From positions 1,116,001 through 1,180,000 of the forward strand of contig NZ_CP115920.1 of assembly GCF_040412085.2 (NCBI RefSeq): a stretch of 64,000 nt of DNA, given 5' to 3'. Below the pieces are notes generated by a model. That model made no database searches. It saw only the letters and a program-made list of their open reading frames with translations, and was not told the DNA's origin. A program made the translations under genes and the position numbers. This DNA is from Vibrio sp. CB1-14. GTDB lineage: Bacteria; Pseudomonadota; Gammaproteobacteria; Enterobacterales; Vibrionaceae. Positions 55,481 to 64,000 of the stretch are shown here, in pieces (the first letter of the stretch is position 1; every line of letters begins with the position of its first letter).

Positions 55481-56692
55481 TTACAGCACAAAGAATAGAC
55501 CAGCAAGGCAAGCACTCATTAGGTTAGCGAGTGTGCCGGCTAGAACGGCTTTAATGCCAAGGCTTGCAACATCAGAGCGGCGTTCTGGTGCCATGGACGC
55601 GATCGCGCCAATTTGAATTGCGATAGAGGCGATGTTGGCAAAGCCACAAAGAGCAAAGGTGATGATGACCTGAGTTTTGTCAGACAGCATGGCTTTTGCT
55701 TCCACAAAGTCGATGAAGGCAACAAACTCATTTAAAATCACTTTCTGACCGATAAATGAACCTGCTGTCAGTACTTCACTAGAGTCCACACCGATTAGCC
55801 AAGCAACAGGCGCAAACACGAAGCCAAACAGCAGCTCCAATGTCATACCTTTGCCACCAAACCAGCCAGTGATAGATTCAATAGCAGCGTTTAGCATTGC
55901 AATCACACTGATGAAAGCAACAAGCATCGTACCAACCGCAACAGCGACTCTCATGCCGTTCATTGCGCCAGCAGCGAGCGCGTCAATGATGTTGCTTTGT
56001 TTGCTGTCATCGAGTTCAATATTGCTATAGTCAGACGGAGTTTGTTGCTCTGGTACAAGCAGCTTAGCCATCATCAACGAGCCTGGCGCGGCCATGAAGC
56101 TTGCGGCGATGAGGTACTTGAGTTCAACACCAAGTCCTGCATAACCGCCAAGCACGCTTCCCGCGACCGATGCCATACCGCCGGCCATTACGGCAAATAG
56201 CTCTGAGCGTGTCATTGTGCCTAGAAATGGGCGAATAAGTAGCGGTGATTCACTTTGCGATAAGAAAATGTTGCCAGTAGCTACCAGCGATTCAGCTTTG
56301 CTGGTGCCAAGGAATCTTTGCAGGCCGCCACCGATAATGCGAATGGCCAGTTGCATGATGCCAAGGTGATAGAGCGCCGCAATCAGTGCACTGATGACCA
56401 CGATAATTGGCAGTACGCGAATGGCAAACACGAAGCCGTTTGTAGCTAAGTCGCCAAACAAGAACTGAATACCACGGTCTGAGAAGCTAAGAATGGTGGC
56501 TACGCCGCTGCTCATGGCGCCGAGAATATCTTTGCCAAGTGGAAATGCGAGGACAAACGCTGCGACTAGCGATTGTAGAAGTAGGGCGCGAAGTACGGTG
56601 TTCCAATTGATTGCTGAACGTTTTTCAGAGAATAGGTACGCGATAGCAATAAGCGAAACGATGCCAAGGAGGCTAGAAAGAATAGCGATCAT
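55481..56692 (-). CDS. nupC: NupC/CNT family nucleoside transporter
   Basis: The protein has 403 residues from the ATG at 56692 (GGAGGT 8 bp upstream). It is a concentrative nucleoside transporter with about ten membrane segments; signatures are GNIFLSQSESPLLIRPFL, SVAGSVLGGYAGLGVELKYLI and ALCGFANIASIAIQIGAIASM. It takes up nucleosides with Na+ or H+. Its start codon overlaps the stop of a 38-residue upstream ORF, and a strongly folded leader precedes both. Confidence 0.9.
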   Translation of the reverse strand: MIAILSSLLGIVSLIAIAYLFSEKRSAINWNTVLRALLLQSLVAAFVLAFPLGKDILGAMSSGVATILSFSDRGIQFLFGDLATNGFVFAIRVLPIIVVISALIAALYHLGIMQLAIRIIGGGLQRFLGTSKAESLVATGNIFLSQSESPLLIRPFLGTMTRSELFAVMAGGMASVAGSVLGGYAGLGVELKYLIAASFMAAPGSLMMAKLLVPEQQTPSDYSNIELDDSKQSNIIDALAAGAMNGMRVAVAVGTMLVAFISVIAMLNAAIESITGWFGGKGMTLELLFGFVFAPVAWLIGVDSSEVLTAGSFIGQKVILNEFVAFIDFVEAKAMLSDKTQVIITFALCGFANIASIAIQIGAIASMAPERRSDVASLGIKAVLAGTLANLMSACLAGLFFVL

Positions 56693-56805
56693 TGAGCAGC
56701 ACCTCCAAACAGTTGAATGGTCGATGTGCCAAAGTGATACCAAGAAGCCGCCAGTGATGGACGCGGAAACCACATAGTGTGGTAGGAATTGAATAAAGTT
56801 GTCAT
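56689..56805 (-). CDS. 38-residue leader ORF overlapping the nupC start
   Basis: This ORF begins at the ATG at 56805 (AAAGG about 8 bp upstream), encodes 38 residues starting MTTLFNSYHTMWFPRPSLAA, and ends with a TGA that shares two bases with the nupC ATG. The nupC ribosome binding site lies inside it, so translating the leader could open or regulate nupC translation. The peptide is rich in aromatic residues and has no recognised family. Confidence 0.5.
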   Translation of the reverse strand: MTTLFNSYHTMWFPRPSLAASWYHFGTSTIQLFGGAAQ

Positions 56806-56818
56806 TGAGTAACCTTTA

Positions 56819-56910
56819 CAAGCTGTGAAATAAGCTGGTCCGATTCCTTGGGGTCATTCACAGATCCGTGGTGACGGCTTGTATTGGTTGTGTTCAGGCT
56901 TTCACCTGAC
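56819..56910 (-). ncRNA. structured nupC 5' leader
   Basis: In the transcript a hairpin TCAGG-TGAAAG-CCTGA (56894-56909) comes first. Then CAAG pairs with CTTG (56878-56881 with 56819-56822) and CTGTGAA with TTCACAG (56857-56863 with 56823-56829), with an embedded hairpin CCGT-CACC-ACGG (56866-56877). Such nested pairing is unlikely by chance. No known riboswitch class was recognised. Confidence 0.45.
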
Positions 56911-57040
56911 AAACGGCGCGGGAGTATATAGAAATAAATGAAGAATGCACGTGCTAAGCGTGAGTTGTATGTCTGTTTGACTAAAAGGCCACCAGTTCGC
57001 CGGCTTTTAGTAACGGTTAGGCTATGATTAAGAGTATATA

Positions 57041-57070
57041 AAAAAGCCGCAGTGATACTTCACTGCGGCT
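57041..57070 (-). terminator. intrinsic terminator of ansA
   Basis: On the minus strand the perfect 10-bp stem AGCCGCAGTG/CACTGCGGCT is followed by TTTTTTATA, 22 bp after the ansA stop codon. Confidence 0.85.
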
Positions 57071-57092
57071 ATAAAGATGGGCGAAAGAGAGA

Positions 57093-58106
57093 TTACTTAC
57101 TCATTTCACCGCGCAGTACTTCCAGCATTTGCGCTTTAATCTGCTCATAACTCAGGTTTTGACTAAGCAGATAGTGAAGCTTGGCAAGCGCTGCTTCTGG
57201 CGTCATATCGAAACCGCTGATAACGCCGGCATCAGCCAGAGCACAGCCTGTCGCATAACCGCCCATGTTCACTTTACCCGCCAAACACTGAGTTAAGTTG
57301 ACTACCAATACGCCACGCTCTGACGCTTCTTTCAGGTGCGCCAAAAGCTCTGGATTTTGCGGTGCATTGCCCACTCCAAACGTCAGCAAAATCATTGCAT
57401 TAACAGGTTGCAGCAAGGTATTGCGGATCACTTCGTGTGAAATACCCGGGTACATAGTGATAACGCCAATAGGCTGTGGCGTGATGTCATGTACCTTGAA
57501 TTTACCTTCCGGCTGTTTGTTGATTTCCACACCACTGCTTAGCTGGATATTAATCCCTGCTTCTAAAAGAGGTTGCAGGTTTGGTGAGGTAAAGGCATTA
57601 AAGCCATCAGCGTGTGATTTTGTGCTGCGGTTACCGCGCATCAGCTGGTTATTGAAAAACAGCGTCACTTCGTTGATTGGATAATTGGCTGCGATGTGAA
57701 GCGCGTTCAGCAGGTTTGCTTGGCCATCTGAGCGAAGCTCTGCCAGTGGGATCTGCGAGCCAGTAACTATCACAGGCTTGCCAAGATTTTCCAGCATGAA
57801 CGACAATGCCGAAGCGGTGTACGCCATGGTGTCGGTGCCGTGGAGGATCACAAAGCCATCGTAGTTGTCGTAGTTGTCACGAATGTCGTCGGCGATCTGT
57901 TGCCAGTCAGCAGGCGTCATGTCTGAAGAGTCGATGAGCGGCTCATATTCATGAATAGTGAACTCTGGCATCTCTGGACGATGGAATTCTGGCATGCTCG
58001 CCAGTTGCTTTTCCATAAAGCCCGCGACAGGAATGTAACCATGATCGGACTTTTGCATGCCGATAGTGCCGCCAGTATAGGCGATGTAGATGTGTTTACG
58101 CGTCAT
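57093..58106 (-). CDS. ansA: L-asparaginase I (cytoplasmic)
   Basis: The protein has 337 residues from the ATG at 58106, which matches the E. coli AnsA N-terminus; an ATG at 58115 is an alternative. It hydrolyses asparagine to aspartate and ammonia. Active-site threonines are in IAYTGGTIGMQ and VILHGTDTMAYTASALSFML; QIPLAELRSDGQANLLNAL is also conserved. No signal peptide is seen, consistent with type I. It lies downstream of sppA on the same strand, with a hairpin between. Confidence 0.93.
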   Translation of the reverse strand: MTRKHIYIAYTGGTIGMQKSDHGYIPVAGFMEKQLASMPEFHRPEMPEFTIHEYEPLIDSSDMTPADWQQIADDIRDNYDNYDGFVILHGTDTMAYTASALSFMLENLGKPVIVTGSQIPLAELRSDGQANLLNALHIAANYPINEVTLFFNNQLMRGNRSTKSHADGFNAFTSPNLQPLLEAGINIQLSSGVEINKQPEGKFKVHDITPQPIGVITMYPGISHEVIRNTLLQPVNAMILLTFGVGNAPQNPELLAHLKEASERGVLVVNLTQCLAGKVNMGGYATGCALADAGVISGFDMTPEAALAKLHYLLSQNLSYEQIKAQMLEVLRGEMSK

Positions 58107-58159
58107 GACAGACATTACTTTGAAACTGGGAACAGGTGGGGCGATTATAACCAAATCAA

Positions 58160-58186
58160 ACAAAAGAGCCACCGATTGGTGGCTCT
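58160..58186 (-). terminator. intrinsic terminator between sppA and ansA
   Basis: On the minus strand the 9-bp stem AGAGCCACC/GGTGGCTCT is followed by TTTGTTTG, 27 bp after the sppA stop codon. Confidence 0.7.
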
Positions 58187-58212
58187 AAAGTAAGGTTTAG
58201 CAGAGTTATCCG

Positions 58213-60069
58213 CTATTGGACATTACAGGTCAAACAGAGAACGTAGTAGCCTTTTGGATCGTTAAAGCTTTCCATGAGACTTGCGTGCTGCTGAAGCTCT
58301 GTTGCAACTGGCAATAGGCTTTGTGGAACCCAAGCTGAAATATCAAGCCCTAAGCTGACTTTCACCTGCTTCATGAGATCCTGTACAAACTGCTGTGCAG
58401 GACTCAGTGGCTCTTCTACCCAGTACACGTCATATGCTTCTAAGTTAGCCAGCTCTGCGGCGCGAGCGATAGCATCATCAAAGTCACCAATTCGGTCAAC
58501 AAGGCCGTGGTCTAGCGCATCTTGGCCTGTCCATACACGACCTTGAGCGACGCTGTCTACTTCTGTCTGGCTCATATTACGGTTATCAGACACTAGAGTG
58601 ATAAAGCGTTTATAACCGTGCTCAATACCCATCTGGAATGCAGCCGATGCGCCTTCGTTGAGGCCACGCGTCACACCCACACCCGAGAACGGTGAAGTGC
58701 CAACGCCATCTGTGTTGACGCCAATGTTGTTGAGCCCTTTTTCAAATGTAGTGATAACGCTAAAGATACCAATTGAGCCGGTGATGGTTGTTGGCTGAGC
58801 CATGATCTCATTCGCGCTCATTGAAATCCAATAGCCGCCAGATGCAGCAACGCTCGACATAGATACCACAACAGGCTTGCCTGCATCTTTCAGTGCTTGA
58901 ACTTCATTGCGAATAACTTCCGAAGCAAAAGCGCTACCGCCCGGGCTGTCTACACGTAGCACAACCGATTTTACGCTGTCATCTTCGCGAGCTTGTTTAA
59001 GCAGCGATGCAATGGTGTCACCACCAATCGTGCCTCGTGGCTGTTCGCCATCCATGATTGATCCGCTTGCCACAACAACGGCAATTTGGTTGTCAGGCTC
59101 TGTTGGCAAATCAAACGGCACGCTTGCTAGATACTCGTAGTAGCTCACGGCATTAAAGCCACCGTCACCATCGCTGCCAAAGGCTTCGATCATGGCTTCA
59201 TTGACTTGCGGTTTAGTCACCAGTTCGTCAACTAACCCTAGCTTTTTAGATAGAGCGGCAAGGTCACCATCGACGTTTTTCAGCGACGCTAAGAAATCAT
59301 CCATACTTGGCGTGAGCACGCTTGGCTCGATTTCGCGGTTTGTTGCAACATCATCAACATAAGCGCCCCACAACTGAGTCACCCAGCGAGTTGCGTTGGC
59401 TTTTGCGTCTTCTGACATGTCGTCACGAAGGAATGGCTCGACCGCGGATTTGTAGGTACCCACGCGGAACACGTGTGTAGTGACGTCGAGTTTTTCAAGC
59501 AAGGTTTTGAAGTACATTGAGTAGGCACTGTAGCCACGGATCAACACTGCACCATCAGGGGCAAGGTAGACTTTGTCGGCGTAGCTGGCGAGGTAGTATT
59601 GGCTTTGATTGTAAAACGCGCCATAGGCATAAACCGGTTTGCCTGTTGCTTTGAACTCGTTGATGGCTTTCGCGATGTAACGCAGTTTGGTTAAGCTGGT
59701 TTCCGGCATTTCTCGCAGCGAGAGAACCAGTCCTGTGACTTTGTCATCTTGAGAGGCATGGCGAATGGTGTCGACAATATCAAAAACAACGTTCTCTTTT
59801 GGAAGCTCTTGGCCAAACAGTGAGCCAGTGAACGAGTCCATCGGGTTGACGTAAGTGCTTTGTTCGACAATGGGGCCTGAAAGGTTCATGACCAATGCGG
59901 TGTCTTTCTTCTCGACCGCTGGTGGTGCATCACTTTGGGTGAAGGCAAAATACACCATGGCGATCACAGCAAAGAAAAATAGATTCACTATGGCGAGGCG
60001 AGTGAAGTTAATCAGCTTCCAAATGCCTTTGAAAATCATACCTATAAAACGAAATACTTTTTTCATCAT
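58213..60069 (-). CDS. sppA: signal peptide peptidase SppA, 67K type
   Basis: The 618-residue inner membrane protease has one N-terminal anchor (residues ~25-45) and two tandem SppA domains. The catalytic lysine is in FRVGTYKSAVEPFLRDDMSE (first domain) and the serine in SMSSVAASGGYWISMSANEI (second domain), the long-form arrangement of E. coli. It degrades cleaved signal peptides. The start could be either of two adjacent ATGs (MMKK). Confidence 0.94.
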   Translation of the reverse strand: MMKKVFRFIGMIFKGIWKLINFTRLAIVNLFFFAVIAMVYFAFTQSDAPPAVEKKDTALVMNLSGPIVEQSTYVNPMDSFTGSLFGQELPKENVVFDIVDTIRHASQDDKVTGLVLSLREMPETSLTKLRYIAKAINEFKATGKPVYAYGAFYNQSQYYLASYADKVYLAPDGAVLIRGYSAYSMYFKTLLEKLDVTTHVFRVGTYKSAVEPFLRDDMSEDAKANATRWVTQLWGAYVDDVATNREIEPSVLTPSMDDFLASLKNVDGDLAALSKKLGLVDELVTKPQVNEAMIEAFGSDGDGGFNAVSYYEYLASVPFDLPTEPDNQIAVVVASGSIMDGEQPRGTIGGDTIASLLKQAREDDSVKSVVLRVDSPGGSAFASEVIRNEVQALKDAGKPVVVSMSSVAASGGYWISMSANEIMAQPTTITGSIGIFSVITTFEKGLNNIGVNTDGVGTSPFSGVGVTRGLNEGASAAFQMGIEHGYKRFITLVSDNRNMSQTEVDSVAQGRVWTGQDALDHGLVDRIGDFDDAIARAAELANLEAYDVYWVEEPLSPAQQFVQDLMKQVKVSLGLDISAWVPQSLLPVATELQQHASLMESFNDPKGYYVLCLTCNVQ

Positions 60070-60316
60070 CTCTCCACATCACAAATGTGAGTGTTTATGT
60101 CCTTTAACATCAATTACTAGTGTAGCGCTGAGGTTAACAATTCGCAGTATCAATTATGTAATTGTACGTATGTGACGCTGACTTCTATCAGCTTGAGGGT
60201 TAACTGAATATAAATTAGAGACTTACCATACTAGATGAAGTTCAAAGAATCAGAAAGTTTTTCTGTTTATGTTGTAAGAATGTAAACGCTAGTTTGATTT
60301 TTTAACCTTTACATAA

Positions 60317-62359
<2,043 letters not shown>

Positions 62360-62521
62360 GCAAACTAACACAGTCCGAACCAAAACTTCTGGGCTGACGT
62401 GCTTGCTGCTGCACAACTGGCACGTCAATCCAGAGCCACTAAATGAGATCGGTTCTCATTGTTGGTGCGTAAAGGTTAACGTTTTGTTATTATGGCGAAA
62501 CGATAATAAGAGGTATGTGTT

Positions 62522-63070
62522 ATGGATGCTTTAGACCTGTTGCTTAACCGACGCTCAATAGCCAAACTTTCCGACCCCGCACCAGAAGGGGTTGCACTAG
62601 AAAATATCATTAAAGCGGGACTACGAGCTCCCGATCATGCTGGATTGACGCCTTGGAGATTTGTTCTCGCTCAAGGAGACGGTCGCCAGAAACTCGCTGA
62701 TATACTTGCTAACGCCGCTACTCTTGCGGGAAGTGACACCGCTGTTATAGAAAAAGCACAGAAAGCGCCGTTTCGCGCCCCACTGGTGATCACGGTTATC
62801 GCCAAGGTGACGCCGCATGAGAAAGTGCCTGCGTTTGAGCAACACCTATCAGCAGGCTGCGCGGTACAAGCGATGCAAATGGCCGCGGTAGCACAAGGTT
62901 TTCAAGCGTTTTGGCGTTCAGGAAAATGGATGTTTGATGACACTGTCCGCCAGGCGTTTGAGCTTGAAGGTGACGATCAAATTGTTGGTTTTCTCTATGT
63001 CGGCACCCCTGGATGCACGCCAATGAAAGTGCCAGAGCGAGAGCTTGGCAAATTTGTGCAGTTTTTATAA
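62522..63070 (+). CDS. nitroreductase family protein, YdjA type
   Basis: The 182-residue FMN enzyme begins LDLLLNRRSIAKLSDPAPEG, the short YdjA subfamily pattern, with APDHAGLTPWRFVLAQG and the flavin-binding AGCAVQAMQMAAVAQGFQAFWRSG. It reduces nitro or quinone compounds with NAD(P)H, as a dimer. The physiological substrate is not known. A strong terminator follows. Confidence 0.88.
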   Translation: MDALDLLLNRRSIAKLSDPAPEGVALENIIKAGLRAPDHAGLTPWRFVLAQGDGRQKLADILANAATLAGSDTAVIEKAQKAPFRAPLVITVIAKVTPHEKVPAFEQHLSAGCAVQAMQMAAVAQGFQAFWRSGKWMFDDTVRQAFELEGDDQIVGFLYVGTPGCTPMKVPERELGKFVQFL

Positions 63071-63148
63071 CAGCGGCTTTTTATAGCAGCCGTTTTTTGT
63101 AACCGAGATGGATTAACTGGCTATTTATACAGTTTTTTCTTGATTCGC

Positions 63149-63182
63149 AAAGGTAAGCTTAGTTAAGCTTACCTTTATTTTT
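63149..63182 (+). terminator. intrinsic terminator of the nitroreductase gene
   Basis: The perfect 12-bp stem AAAGGTAAGCTT/AAGCTTACCTTT with an AGTT loop is followed by ATTTTTTC, just before topB. Confidence 0.85.
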
Positions 63183-63199
63183 TCGACTCATTTCATTTT

Positions 63200-64000
63200 A
63201 TGACGCGTCTCTTCATTGCAGAAAAACCCAGCCTTGGCAGAGCGATTGCCGCCGCCTTACCTAACCCTCAGAAAAAAGGGGATGGGTTTATTCAATGTGG
63301 GAACGGCGATGTCGTTACTTGGTGTATTGGACACTTGTTGGAGCAAGTTGAGCCAGACGTTTATGACGAGCGCTACAAAAAATGGAATCTCGCCGATCTT
63401 CCGATTGTGCCCGACCAGTGGCAGTTAAGACCGAGAAAAAGCGCCTCCAAGCAGCTTACAGCGGTTAAGAAGTTACTTAAAACCGCGACGCAAATCGTCA
63501 ACGCCGGTGACCCAGATAGAGAAGGGCAACTGCTGGTGGATGAAGTCATCGATTACTGCAAAGTCCCTAAGTCTAAGAAGGAGACCGCTCAGCGCCTGCT
63601 GATCAGCGACCTTAACTTACCTGCGGTAAAAAAAGCGCTCAATAATATGCGCATGAACCGCGAGTTTGTGCCTTTGTCAGTTTCTGCATTGGCGCGTTCA
63701 CGTGCTGATTGGCTCTATGGCATGAACATGTCCCGCGCTTATACTTTGCTTGGTCAAAAGGCTGGTTATCAGGGCGTACTGTCAGTTGGACGTGTGCAAA
63801 CGCCGGTATTGGGATTGGTCGTTCGCCGAGATGAAGAGATTGAGAACTTTGTACCTCGTGATTATTTTACTTTGCACGCCTTGATCCCATACCAAGACAA
63901 TGGCCCCGCATTCGATATTCGCGCCAAATGGCGACCGAGTGAAGCGTGTAAGCCATGGCAAGATGAAGAAGGGCGTGTTCTTAATCGTAAACTGGTCGAG
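63200..64000 (+). CDS. topB: DNA topoisomerase III, N-terminal part (gene runs off window)
   Basis: 267 codons are visible from the ATG at 63200, which gives the family N-terminus [20 protein letters not shown]. The Toprim metal site is seen in AEKPS and [17 protein letters not shown], and the topoisomerase IA core begins with [20 protein letters not shown] and [17 protein letters not shown]. The active-site tyrosine lies outside the window. The enzyme decatenates DNA as a type IA topoisomerase. Confidence 0.94.
   Translation, partial: MTRLFIAEKPSLGRAIAAALPNPQKKGDGFIQCGNGDVVTWCIGHLLEQVEPDVYDERYKKWNLADLPIVPDQWQLRPRKSASKQLTAVKKLLKTATQIVNAGDPDREGQLLVDEVIDYCKVPKSKKETAQRLLISDLNLPAVKKALNNMRMNREFVPLSVSALARSRADWLYGMNMSRAYTLLGQKAGYQGVLSVGRVQTPVLGLVVRRDEEIENFVPRDYFTLHALIPYQDNGPAFDIRAKWRPSEACKPWQDEEGRVLNRKLVE

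Overview
The window looks like a core chromosomal segment of a Vibrio-group gammaproteobacterium. Evidence for this is the ackA-pta, fadR/nhaB-dsbB, metG/apbC and udk-asmA neighbourhoods; a FadR carrying about 40 extra residues compared with the enteric protein, as known for Vibrio; an NhaB and a YfbV of Vibrio type; and moderate GC with dense, compact operons. No tRNA, rRNA, CRISPR array, transposase or phage gene was recognised. The species cannot be fixed from this sequence alone.

Layout. 0-5 kb: an LplT/PlsC-like fusion gene (cut by the window edge) behind a TetR gene, then a Tim44-domain protein and an Omp85-type outer membrane protein. 5-9 kb: pta and ackA, then yfbV. 9-17 kb: a PQQ-type sugar dehydrogenase, a three-gene uncharacterised ABC importer, malZ, dusC and a SEC-C protein. 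17.3-18 kb: three tandem copies of a 225-bp element. 18-31 kb: dsbB, nhaB, fadR, two tandem paralogues of unknown function, metG, apbC, udk, asmA, a small unknown gene and a cobalamin adenosyltransferase gene. 31-37 kb: a complete arginine deiminase locus (arcA, arcC, arcB, a dedicated argR and a YfcC antiporter). 38-49 kb: a NikABCDE-like operon ending in a MATE exporter, converging on a Fe3+-type (Fbp/Sfu family) ABC importer. 49-54.7 kb: a more AT-rich sugar cassette with a LacI-type regulator, a GH13 glucosidase, a PTS EIICB and an endonuclease/phosphatase-family gene. 55-64 kb: a low-molecular-weight phosphatase, nupC with a hidden 38-residue leader ORF, ansA, sppA, fadH, a nitroreductase and the start of topB.

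How parts work together. FadR encoded at 20.9 kb probably represses fadH at 60.4 kb through a near-consensus box. The arginine deiminase genes would turn arginine into ornithine, CO2, ammonia and ATP; the leaders of arcA and argR are recognisably homologous, suggesting joint control. The Nik-like/MATE operon has a Fur-like box and a binding protein that seems to lack the nickel-coordinating histidine of E. coli NikA, so it may be a metal-chelate import/export unit rather than a plain nickel importer. The LacI-type regulator has a perfect 20-bp palindromic operator candidate in front of the glucosidase.

The least explained items are the NikA-like/MATE unit, the structured nupC leader with its small ORF, the structured nhaB leader, the tandem paralogues at 21.8-23.5 kb, and the 225-bp triplicate.
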